IMG/VR virus record: IMGVR_UViG_3300025127_006147
Coordinates: 1 to 64,000 of that record
Source: a virus
Length of the DNA: 64,000 bases
Direction: 5' to 3' (one strand)
Of this stretch, positions 33,223 to 41,608 are shown in pieces. The position numbers and the translations under genes are program-made. Every line of letters starts with the position of its first letter. Position 1 is the stretch's first letter. The notes under the pieces are model-generated. The model ran no database searches. It had not been told where the DNA came from and saw only the letters and a list, made by a program, of their open reading frames with translations.

Positions 33223-34344
33223 TTATATTACATTATAAGGGTCCTGGAATGGTCTGTATCCCAAGGCTTTATTAAGATTTTCAGCTACTAGAGCTTTTCT
33301 TTCCATTAATTTATCTTCTCTTAATCTTTCTAATCGTCCCATTAACTCCTCTGATAATTTTGTTTTTTCATCTTGTGATTCACTAAACAACGACGAATAA
33401 TCCATAGTCAATTCACTATCAGGAACTTTTAAAGCTCCACTAAATTTACCTCTTACTCTACCTAAAGTTTCTTTTGCGAGAGCGGTAAAATATCTCCTAA
33501 CCCAAGCTCTAGCTGGAGAATTTAAGTCAATCCATTCTATATCACTAATAGGTGCGTCGGAAGGAACTCTAATAATGTCTTTATTTTGAGCTAAACAATC
33601 ATTCACATTATCATCATTAACATCATAATACCAATACCAAACACGAGCTCCATTTATTTCAGAGTTTCCAAAATCAAATTTACCACCAGGTACATTGTAC
33701 AAGTGAAGATATCTAGTACCTTCTGGTCCAGCTGTAACTCTATATGTTAAGTCAGAACCTATAAGTCTATTTTTAATATTCCTATCTTGCATTCTTAAAA
33801 GAATATCATAAGCCGGCATCATGTAATATGAACCAACAATACCCATTTGTGCAAAACCACCAGCTCCACCCATACCAATTCCACCAAAACCACCAAACCC
33901 ACCTAAGAATGGGTCCACCAACATTTCATTTAATTCTGGTCTATTAAACCAAAGAATTTCGTTTATTTCCCTTCCTGCTGGAATTTGATATATTTGTTGG
34001 TTAGTTACTAATTCAACGTAGTCTTTTTTAAGAATCCACGGACCCATTGTTTGTAAACCAACAATTTTAGAATAAGCATAAGTAAACGAACTTTCCCAAT
34101 CCAAACTACGGGTAGTATATGCTCTAGCTAAATCAGCCTCGTCTACATTAATACCGTCTAATGATGCCCATTGGTTTTCAATTAACCAGTCGTTAACATA
34201 CATAGCATAGTCTTGTATCGCTATTTCTAATAACGAATCCAACATATCATCCTCTAATTCTACACCGACAATCGGTGCACCTAGTTGATGCCTAAGTTGG
34301 GTATATAGTCTCTGTTTGTCTATTACTGAAATATTAGTTGGCAT
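33223..34344 (-). CDS. Neck protein, gp13-like
   Basis: A 373-residue protein with a helical N-terminal half, a glycine-rich loop (residues 146-165, FLGGFGGFGGIGMGG) and a C-terminal helical region 'WIDLNSPARAWVRRYFTALA' then 'SEELMGRLERLREDKLME'. The C-terminal part follows the pattern of T4 gp13-family neck proteins, which form part of the head-tail junction. The plus-strand genes just upstream encode gp14/gp15-like and sheath proteins, consistent with the T4 neck-to-tail order but on the opposite strand. Assignment is moderate. Confidence 0.5.
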   Translation of the reverse strand: MPTNISVIDKQRLYTQLRHQLGAPIVGVELEDDMLDSLLEIAIQDYAMYVNDWLIENQWASLDGINVDEADLARAYTTRSLDWESSFTYAYSKIVGLQTMGPWILKKDYVELVTNQQIYQIPAGREINEILWFNRPELNEMLVDPFLGGFGGFGGIGMGGAGGFAQMGIVGSYYMMPAYDILLRMQDRNIKNRLIGSDLTYRVTAGPEGTRYLHLYNVPGGKFDFGNSEINGARVWYWYYDVNDDNVNDCLAQNKDIIRVPSDAPISDIEWIDLNSPARAWVRRYFTALAKETLGRVRGKFSGALKVPDSELTMDYSSLFSESQDEKTKLSEELMGRLERLREDKLMERKALVAENLNKALGYRPFQDPYNVI

Positions 34345-34356
34345 AATGTTTTTCTA

Positions 34357-34364
34357 TATAAATA
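34357..34364 (-). promoter_or_regulatory. Candidate late promoter motif
   Basis: TATTTATA on the minus strand, 12 nt before the ATG of the neck-like gene at 34344. Confidence 0.5.
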
Positions 34365-34382
34365 TTACAAGTTATGTTACTT

Positions 34383-36143
34383 TCAATTATTATGTAACTC
34401 ATTAAATAATTCTGTCATAATATCTGTGTCAGGATGAGAAGAAATATCACCCATAACTGTATCGATAACGTTTTTTTTCTTTTGTAATATATTATATATA
34501 ATTCTTTCTATAGTGTTATCGAACGTTGGGTAAAAACATGAGACGTTTTTTTTCTGACCAATCCTAAAAGCTCTATCTTCAGCTTGTGAATGGTCTGAAG
34601 GAACAAAACTAAGGTCATTCATTATCACTGCCTCCGCTGAAGTTAATGTTATACCCACACCTCCCGCTTTTAAGTTCGATATGAATATTTTCACATCAGG
34701 ATTATTTTGGAATTCGTCTACAGATTTTTGTCTATCTTCTTTAGACATTTGGCCATTTAATATTACAGAGTTATTTGGGTAATGGGAATGTAACTCCATT
34801 AAAGGGGAGGTAAAGTTAGTGAAAACAATTACTTTTTTATCTTGTTCTAAAATATCATTTATTATTTGTCTAGTGTGTACAATCTTACTTGAAGCTATAA
34901 TTTGTCTAACCTTAGTTAGTTTAGCTAAGTGTATGGTTATACTTTCGTTTTGATTTTCATCAGACCAAGACAAATATTCTCCCATTTCTTTTTCATATTC
35001 TGAAGAACTTAATTCTAGATAAACTGGTGTAATAATTTTATCTGGTAAATCCAGTACATCTTCTTTTAATCTTCTAGTAATTTTGTCTTGGGTCCTGTCC
35101 CTTAATTCTTCTAAATTAGAAGCTCCACTAACATTCCATATTTTCCTACCGTTTGGTCCTCTGAATTGTCTACCTTCACAATATCTACTAACATAGGTTA
35201 TCCAGTTGTTAGCCACCCTACTTTTTACCAATTTTAATAAATTATAATAATTTATTGGTCTAGATGTCATTGGTGTTCCAGTTAGTAACCACACCTTACC
35301 TAATTTATTAACTATTTCATTAATAATTTTTGTTCTTTGTGCTTTGGGATTAGAAATGTAGTGAGCTTCGTCTATTATTATTCTTTCAATACCAGAATCT
35401 AATAAGGTTCTAATTGAATCATTTTTAAGTGAATGAAAATTTTTTAAAATATCGTAATTTACTATAATAAATTTACCTTCTTTCCATTTTTTACCTTCAA
35501 CAATAACAACCTCTTCATCTGTATAATTTTCTATTTCTCTTTTCCAGTTAATTTTTAGTGATGCTGGACAAACTATTAATGTACGTTTATTGTTTTCTAT
35601 TATACTAGCGAGAACAGCCGAAGTAGTTTTACCCAAACCCATATCATCAGCTAAAATATACATATCGTTTTTTAATAATGATTCTATAGCTGGGATTTGA
35701 TGTTCCATAGGTGGCCTATGTGAAAAGGGAGTATAATCTATTTTAATTTTTTTATTGGTGGATGGAACTACTTGAGACTTGGGTATCCAAAATGCATAAA
35801 GATTTTCCGAATCTATTACCTTACCCCAAATATGATATGATTTGTCACCCTCTACTAGTATTTTCTCAACCCATATCTCTGTTGGTGCTTTTGGTAGTAA
35901 TTTTTTTTCTTGTAGTTGTTCTGAAAGGTAAGGGTCTATTTTTACTTTTTTTCTAGCTACCTTAGGTATAATATTGTGATTATTTAATACATAGTCCGCC
36001 TGATTTCTAGTTAGATTAAAGTACTTACTTTTAATTTTTTCTTTTAAATCTAATATGAAATTATTAGCTCCACTATATGTGGAGAGTATGTTACGAGCTT
36101 CAACTTCCGGTATTTTTATTTCCACAATATGATAATTATCCAA
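34383..36143 (-). CDS. SNF2-family DNA helicase/translocase
   Basis: A 586-residue SF2 protein. Its helicase motifs are ADDMGLGKT (Walker A, residues 165-173), LIVCPASLKINW (Ia), IIIDEAHYI (DEAH, about 258), LTGTPM (III), IFISNLKAGGVGITLTSA (V) and 'DRAFRIGQKKNV' (VI), the last two diagnostic of SNF2 translocases. An N-terminal segment (residues 1-140) with 'NFILDLKEKIKSKYFNLT' is separate and may bind DNA. T4 UvsW plays a comparable replication/recombination role but is a different SF2 branch. Probable roles are replication-fork remodelling or removal of bound proteins. Confidence 0.9.
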   Translation of the reverse strand: MDNYHIVEIKIPEVEARNILSTYSGANNFILDLKEKIKSKYFNLTRNQADYVLNNHNIIPKVARKKVKIDPYLSEQLQEKKLLPKAPTEIWVEKILVEGDKSYHIWGKVIDSENLYAFWIPKSQVVPSTNKKIKIDYTPFSHRPPMEHQIPAIESLLKNDMYILADDMGLGKTTSAVLASIIENNKRTLIVCPASLKINWKREIENYTDEEVVIVEGKKWKEGKFIIVNYDILKNFHSLKNDSIRTLLDSGIERIIIDEAHYISNPKAQRTKIINEIVNKLGKVWLLTGTPMTSRPINYYNLLKLVKSRVANNWITYVSRYCEGRQFRGPNGRKIWNVSGASNLEELRDRTQDKITRRLKEDVLDLPDKIITPVYLELSSSEYEKEMGEYLSWSDENQNESITIHLAKLTKVRQIIASSKIVHTRQIINDILEQDKKVIVFTNFTSPLMELHSHYPNNSVILNGQMSKEDRQKSVDEFQNNPDVKIFISNLKAGGVGITLTSAEAVIMNDLSFVPSDHSQAEDRAFRIGQKKNVSCFYPTFDNTIERIIYNILQKKKNVIDTVMGDISSHPDTDIMTELFNELHNN

Positions 36144-36166
36144 CCTAAATATAAGTAAAAACTAGA

Positions 36167-36174
36167 TATTTATA
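36167..36174 (+). promoter_or_regulatory. Candidate late promoter motif
   Basis: TATTTATA, 17 nt before the ATG at 36192. The flanking bases make it nearly palindromic (TATTTATAAATA), so it could serve both directions. Confidence 0.5.
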
Positions 36175-36191
36175 AATAAAAAACGTTAACA

Positions 36192-36707
36192 ATGAGTGAA
36201 AAAAGAGTGCCCATAACGAGAGTAAATAAGTTTTTCGGTGATGAAGACTTCCGACTCCAGGAGTCCATGGGTATGGAATACCTACACGGCAATTTAAATT
36301 TTACTCTGGTTTTATATAGTGTAGATAGGGGTAAAAGTGTTACTGATGATGTTTACGGTGAAGCTGCTGAAGAAGAAATAAGATTTTTTCCTCCTGTAGA
36401 ATTTAAAGCCTTGGTTAACATTTCGGGCCCTACTAACGATAGTTATGCGGGTGGTCTAATGAGATATTTAGAAAGTGGTAATCTTACTATTAGTGTCTAC
36501 AAAAAAGAGCTTGAACAGTTAGGTATAGACATAAAATATGGTGACTACATAGGTTATCCAGAAACTGAAGATTTTACAAGGTACTTTACTGTATCTAATG
36601 ATGGTAGAGTAGCTGGAGATAATGCACACACTATCCTAGGTTATAAATCTTTTTATAGAACCATAACATGTGTACCAACAAGTGAAAATGAATTTAAAGG
36701 AATTTAA
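36192..36707 (+). CDS. Neck/tail completion protein, possibly gp14-like
   Basis: A 171-residue beta-rich protein that is two bases from the gp15-like gene and just upstream of the sheath. Features are 'RFFPPVEFKALVNISGPTND', an ESGNLTISVYKKELEQLG segment and 'IDIKYGDYIGYPETEDFTRYF'. The position between a gp13-like gene and a gp15-like gene suggests T4 gp14. No diagnostic motif was seen, so this is mainly by context. Confidence 0.5.
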   Translation: MSEKRVPITRVNKFFGDEDFRLQESMGMEYLHGNLNFTLVLYSVDRGKSVTDDVYGEAAEEEIRFFPPVEFKALVNISGPTNDSYAGGLMRYLESGNLTISVYKKELEQLGIDIKYGDYIGYPETEDFTRYFTVSNDGRVAGDNAHTILGYKSFYRTITCVPTSENEFKGI

Positions 36708-36709
36708 TT

Positions 36710-37810
36710 ATGGGTAAAATAAATAAAAAAATTAAAAAGACACTTAACATGTATCCAGTGGTTAGAAATCAACCACAATATCCATCGGGTTATGATGGAT
36801 TATCAACGCCTAAAAGAAGAAAACAATTAGCTGAATTTATTAGTGAAGACGGTACATTTTTACCTAAGAGTGTTCTACACGCTGATTTAGATAAAGGTAT
36901 GTTAGATTTTGTTAAGGATAGACTTCAGATAAGTGTAAATGGTAAAGGAATTTCAATTGTGGACCAAATACTTACGATACAAAGGTGGGCAGAATTTTCA
37001 AATACTTGGTCATTTAGTGATAAGGATTTAAATCCTGAAATTCCGTTTTTGGTAACTGTAAGAAATCCAGCGGTACAGTACGGTTCCAACCCTTCTTTAA
37101 TTTATACTATACCAGATAGAAGAACTTTTCACTATGCTAAAGTTCCTACCTGGGATGGTCAAAGAAAAGGAATGGATTTATATAAAATACCACAACCAGT
37201 TCCTGTAGACATAACCTATAACCTTAAAATAGTATGTAATAGAATGAGGGAGTTAAATCAATTTAATAAAGTTATGATGCAAACTTTCACATCTAGACAA
37301 GCATATACGTTTGTAAAAGGACATTACATACCTATTATTTTAGAAACACTTAGTGATGAGAGTCAAATTTCAGATAATGATAAAAGAAAGTTCTACACAC
37401 AAGACTATCAATTACAACTTCAAGGATTTTTAATAGATGAAGAAGAATTTGAGGTAACTCCAGCAATTACAAGAAAATTATTAGTTTTTGAAACAGATTT
37501 AAAAACTAAAAAACGTGACGCAGGCCCAACTAAAGAAAACCCACTTAGTATTTTTACTGAAACTTTTACTATTGACGCTGGTGTAACCACACTTACCATA
37601 CCTTTTGAATTTGACGCTAATGTTCAGGTTACTGAAACTACCAATAATAATAACTATACTGTAGGTATTGTGATTGACGGAGTTACTGAATTAGTTAGTG
37701 ACGAATTTACAACATACTATGTGTCTAGAGGTCAGAGTTTAAGATTTAATTTAACTCCATTAGATGCGTCAGAACCCCAAACAATTACTTTACAAACAAA
37801 ATTTATTTAA
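36710..37810 (+). CDS. Tail sheath stabiliser/terminator, gp15-like
   Basis: A 366-residue protein. The central region contains 'PVDITYNLKIVCNRMRELNQ' and then FNKVMMQTF, with 'DKRKFYTQDYQLQLQGFLID' and 'EFEVTPAITR' farther on. This matches the layout of T4 gp15: a beta strand with 'P..I.Y.L.I..R' followed by a helix, then '+R+...L...G.+....P'. gp15 caps the tail at the connector. An extra 90-residue beta domain at the C-terminus (TFTIDAGVTTLTIPF) is unlike T4. It sits directly before the sheath gene, with the small ORF between them on the other strand. Confidence 0.6.
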   Translation: MGKINKKIKKTLNMYPVVRNQPQYPSGYDGLSTPKRRKQLAEFISEDGTFLPKSVLHADLDKGMLDFVKDRLQISVNGKGISIVDQILTIQRWAEFSNTWSFSDKDLNPEIPFLVTVRNPAVQYGSNPSLIYTIPDRRTFHYAKVPTWDGQRKGMDLYKIPQPVPVDITYNLKIVCNRMRELNQFNKVMMQTFTSRQAYTFVKGHYIPIILETLSDESQISDNDKRKFYTQDYQLQLQGFLIDEEEFEVTPAITRKLLVFETDLKTKKRDAGPTKENPLSIFTETFTIDAGVTTLTIPFEFDANVQVTETTNNNNYTVGIVIDGVTELVSDEFTTYYVSRGQSLRFNLTPLDASEPQTITLQTKFI

Positions 37811-37974
37811 AGGTCTCCGTAAATGTCTTTTTTTGGTGAACATTTTTCTTTTATCAACTTCTCGACAAACTGAAACATTTTTAAACCGTTTTTACTACAA
37901 TAGTCTTTTAATAGTTTGTGAACCCCACTATCTATTTTAATGTTTTTTATGTTTTTAGGGTAAGGCATAACCAT
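37807..37974 (-). CDS. Small ribbon-helix-helix-like protein, 55 residues
   Basis: A minus-strand gene in the otherwise empty gap before the sheath gene, running from ATG 37974-37972 to TAA 37809-37807. The core 'IKIDSGVHKLLKDYCSKNGL' and 'KMFQFVEKLIKEKC' has the strand-helix-helix pattern of small phage regulators (ribbon-helix-helix/antitoxin-like). Such proteins bind DNA as dimers. The stop overlaps the stop of the plus-strand gp15-like gene. Transcribed against all surrounding late genes, it may be an early regulator, although no promoter was recognised. Confidence 0.68.
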   Translation of the reverse strand: MVMPYPKNIKNIKIDSGVHKLLKDYCSKNGLKMFQFVEKLIKEKCSPKKDIYGDL

Positions 37975-38055
37975 AAGTATGAAAAAAGTATGTTTTTTTT
38001 CTTACAAGAACTTGCAATAGTCAAAAATGTGGTAATCTTTTGGGATTAGAGATAA

Positions 38056-38063
38056 TATTTATT
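38056..38063 (+). promoter_or_regulatory. Candidate late promoter motif, tail sheath
   Basis: TATTTATT, 39 nt before the sheath ATG at 38103. The leader is longer than at the other sites. Confidence 0.4.
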
Positions 38064-38102
38064 AATAAAATAAAACCAAAAATATAAAAAAAATTAATTA
38101 AC

Positions 38103-41100
38103 ATGGCAACAGACGGAAAAGTTTTTGTATCCCCAGGGGTATACACGTCAGAGAAAGATTTAAGTTTCGTAGCACAAAGTGTGGGAGTAACAACACTTGG
38201 TTTAGCTGGTGAAACTCTTCAGGGTCCTGCTTTTGAACCTATTTTCATAAGTTCATATGGAGAATTCCAAACCTATTTCGGTTCATTAAACCCAGAAAAG
38301 TTTACGGAAACACAAATCCCTAAATACGAATTATCATATATAGCAAAAGCATATTTACAACAATCTAATCAGTTATTTGTGACTAGAGTATTAGGTTATT
38401 CTGGATATGACGCTGGACCTTCTTGGTCAATAACAACAATAGGTAACCCTGATTGTGAAACTATTAGAACTCAGTGTGCTGACACTACAAGTACAGTATA
38501 TAGTGCTTCTACATGTAACACTGGAACGGCTTTTGAGTCAACTAGTGGTTCTACTGCTGTGGTAAATAGTGGTTCTGTTGGGTTATACTTTACTGGAGGG
38601 ACTGACGTTTGGACTGATTCATCCACAACTGTTAAACCTATTGATTCTTTACCTTGGCCTATTTCTGAAAAAATAAATGAAACTTTAACAAAAACAGATG
38701 GTAGTAGTACAACTATTTCTGCCGAGTTAGATAGTATGTTATCTACATATTACTCTAGTTTATCACACATAGCAGTATGTGCAACTGGAGGTACCCCATG
38801 TTTCTTACCTATGACAGGAGGAACTAGTGTAGAAAAAGCTTTTGGTTGTAACTATGATGGAGATACGGTTTCAGGAAATACATTATATGAAGGAACATAT
38901 TTAGAAAATGCAGGAACACCAGCATCTTCAGGATACACTTACCAGTCTAAATTTAGTGGTATAACAGAAACACAAGTTTTAGGTTCTTCTTGTAACCCTA
39001 AACCTTCAGTATTCTGTAATGACATTAACGACCCTTGGTTATACGGATTCTTTGACCTAGTTCCTGGAACAGACCAGTATACTGGTTTCTCAATGAGTAT
39101 CGGTATCAATACTAATGATGTTTTAGATATTAGTACATCCGCTCAAACAACATTATATTCTGGAGATTCTGCTTTAAGATTCTCTTACACATTATATACA
39201 GGAGAAACTTTCTGTAACTACAACGATTTAGTAGTCGCAACTTTCCGTTCAAGAGGTGTAAGTACACAAAATTCAGGTGGACCTGTTTATCAAGTAACTG
39301 GTGGAACAGATGTTACAATGGTTTGTACGGGAGACACTTTCTCCAAAGTAAATACTGACCCATTTGCCACTTTTGGTATGGATGTTACAGATAAAGACGG
39401 TGATTCATTTAGATTTGAAACTTCTATGTCTCCATCATCTAAAGACTTTGTTAAACGAGTATTTGGGGTGGCACCGTTTGATAAACAAATGGAACAAGTT
39501 CCAATCTTTGTAGAGGAAGCTTATCCTAACATGTTAACATACGCTTATAAGAAGGGTTACATTAAAGGATTAAACTGTAGTCTACTAGATTTACCTTCAT
39601 TTAGAGATTCTAATAATACTGGAACTATTGGTTTCTACCAAGAACAATGGCAAACCCCAGTAACACCTTATGTTGTTTCTGAACTAAGAGGTACCAAAGT
39701 ATATAAATTATTTAGATTTATATCTATATGTGATGGTAACGCAGCTAACACACAAGTTAAAATATCTATTGTTAACATTTCATTTGAAAGAAATGAATTC
39801 GATGTGTTAGTTAGAAGTTTCTATGACACAGACGCTTCACCAGTTGTATTGGAAAGATATACAAGATGTAGTATGAATCCTAATTTGAACTCTTTTGTTG
39901 GGGTTAAAATTGGTACCGCTAATGGTGAATATGAATTGAAGAGTAGATACATTATGGTAGACTTAGACCCAGAACAAGAGACTGACACTAACCGTCATGA
40001 TGCTGTTCCTTGTGGATTCGAAGGTTATGTGACTAGAAATTACTTAGGAGAACAAAGTCCTACATTATACTATAAAACAAAATATAATAAACCAGGTGAT
40101 ATAATCTGGAACCCACCTTTCGCTGTAAGTTCAACTGTGGATAACTCAGTGATAAGTGCGGGAGATAAAATTAGAAGAGTTTATTTAGGTATTTCTGATA
40201 CTGCAGCTTCAGCTTATGACGATGACTTCTTCCAATATAAAGGAAAACAAGCACCTACAGATAAATGTAATGATTTAGATGGTACAGACTGGAATTGTTT
40301 AACTCAAGGATTCCATATGGATAGTGGAGCGACTTGTGTAAATACTTTAGGTGAGTTATGTGTAACTACACTTTGTAAAAATTGTGGTACTGGAACAACA
40401 ACTGAAGACCAGTTCGCTGTTGGTGTAGCACCGTTTAGAAGTGAACCAACTAATTCACAGGACCCATACTACACATTACAGTCTAGAAAATTCACATTAG
40501 CACCGTATGGTGGTTTTGATGGATGGGACATTTATAGAAAATCAAGAAGTAACGGAGATAGTTATGTTAGAGGTAAATCAGGGTTCTTAAACGGAGCTTG
40601 TACTTCAACTACATTCCCTAACGCGTCTGGTGATGGTTCATTTAAACTATTATCAAGCACTCCTTGGGGTGAATCAGGATTCTTCGCAACAACTGACTAT
40701 TACGCTTATTTCTTCGGTATTAGAACATTTAGAAACCCAGAAGCGGTTAACATTAACGTATTAGCAACACCAGGTATTGACTATGTAAACAATAGTAACC
40801 TTGTAGAGGAAACAATTGACATGGTAGAAACTGAAAGAGCTGATTCACTGTATGTTACTACAACACCTGACTACAACTTGTTTGTACCAGGAGCTACGGT
40901 AGCGGCAAACATAATCCAACCTACTGAAGCGGTAGATAACTTAGATTTAACAGCAATCGATTCTAACTACACCGCTACTTACTACCCATGGGTACAGTAC
41001 AACGACCAAGAGAACAATACAAGAGTATGGTTACCACCTACTTATGATGTAATGAGAAACATTGCTTTAACAGATAATATCTCATTCCCTTGGTTCGCGT

Positions 41101-41582
41101 CCGCTGGTTACACTAGAGGTATTGTAAACGCGGTTAAAGCTAGAAAGAAACTTACTCTTGATGAAAGAGATACGTTATACGCTGGTAGAATTAACCCAAT
41201 CGCAACTTACTCAGATGTTGGTACTATTATCTGGGGTAACAAGACACTACAAAGTAGACAATCTGCATTAGACAGAATCAACGTTAGAAGATTGTTACTA
41301 CAGGCTAGAAAATTAATTTCGGCAGTAGCAGTTAAATTGTTATTCGAACAAAATGACGAACAAGTAAGAAACGAATTCTTAGACTTAGTTAACCCAATCT
41401 TAGACTCTATTAGAAGAGAGAGAGGTTTAACAGACTTTAGAGTTGTTCTTTCTGACGACCCACAATTGATTGACCAAAATACATTAGAAGGTAAGATTTA
41501 CATAAAACCAACTAGGTCTCTAGAATTTATCGATATCGAATTCTTAATTACACCTACTGGAGCATCATTTGAAAATGTATAA
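38103..41582 (+). CDS. Tail sheath protein (gp18-like) with large insertions
   Basis: Contractile sheath subunit of 1159 residues, far longer than T4 gp18 (659). The N-terminus is typical (FVSPGVYTSEKDLSFVAQS; SYIAKAYLQQSNQLFVTRVL). The C-terminal domain is classical (ATYSDVGTIIWGNKTLQ; 'IDIEFLITPTGASF'). Between them lies an insertion from about residue 110 to 430, rich in Thr, Gly, Ser and Cys, and a second Cys-bearing segment near 720-770 (SGATCVNTLGELC; TLCKNC). The insertions may decorate the outer tail surface. It is preceded by a TATTTATT motif and followed directly by the acidic protein. Confidence 0.93.
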   Translation: MATDGKVFVSPGVYTSEKDLSFVAQSVGVTTLGLAGETLQGPAFEPIFISSYGEFQTYFGSLNPEKFTETQIPKYELSYIAKAYLQQSNQLFVTRVLGYSGYDAGPSWSITTIGNPDCETIRTQCADTTSTVYSASTCNTGTAFESTSGSTAVVNSGSVGLYFTGGTDVWTDSSTTVKPIDSLPWPISEKINETLTKTDGSSTTISAELDSMLSTYYSSLSHIAVCATGGTPCFLPMTGGTSVEKAFGCNYDGDTVSGNTLYEGTYLENAGTPASSGYTYQSKFSGITETQVLGSSCNPKPSVFCNDINDPWLYGFFDLVPGTDQYTGFSMSIGINTNDVLDISTSAQTTLYSGDSALRFSYTLYTGETFCNYNDLVVATFRSRGVSTQNSGGPVYQVTGGTDVTMVCTGDTFSKVNTDPFATFGMDVTDKDGDSFRFETSMSPSSKDFVKRVFGVAPFDKQMEQVPIFVEEAYPNMLTYAYKKGYIKGLNCSLLDLPSFRDSNNTGTIGFYQEQWQTPVTPYVVSELRGTKVYKLFRFISICDGNAANTQVKISIVNISFERNEFDVLVRSFYDTDASPVVLERYTRCSMNPNLNSFVGVKIGTANGEYELKSRYIMVDLDPEQETDTNRHDAVPCGFEGYVTRNYLGEQSPTLYYKTKYNKPGDIIWNPPFAVSSTVDNSVISAGDKIRRVYLGISDTAASAYDDDFFQYKGKQAPTDKCNDLDGTDWNCLTQGFHMDSGATCVNTLGELCVTTLCKNCGTGTTTEDQFAVGVAPFRSEPTNSQDPYYTLQSRKFTLAPYGGFDGWDIYRKSRSNGDSYVRGKSGFLNGACTSTTFPNASGDGSFKLLSSTPWGESGFFATTDYYAYFFGIRTFRNPEAVNINVLATPGIDYVNNSNLVEETIDMVETERADSLYVTTTPDYNLFVPGATVAANIIQPTEAVDNLDLTAIDSNYTATYYPWVQYNDQENNTRVWLPPTYDVMRNIALTDNISFPWFASAGYTRGIVNAVKARKKLTLDERDTLYAGRINPIATYSDVGTIIWGNKTLQSRQSALDRINVRRLLLQARKLISAVAVKLLFEQNDEQVRNEFLDLVNPILDSIRRERGLTDFRVVLSDDPQLIDQNTLEGKIYIKPTRSLEFIDIEFLITPTGASFENV

Positions 41583-41608
41583 TAAGAAAAGATAAAAAAA
41601 GGTAAAAA

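Noticed and set aside
37975-38040. A host-type promoter for the ribbon-helix-helix-like gene
   Set aside because: TACTTTTT is present near the start, but no TTTG or TTG lies 19-21 nt upstream; spacing to the nearest TTG is 14 or 24 nt.
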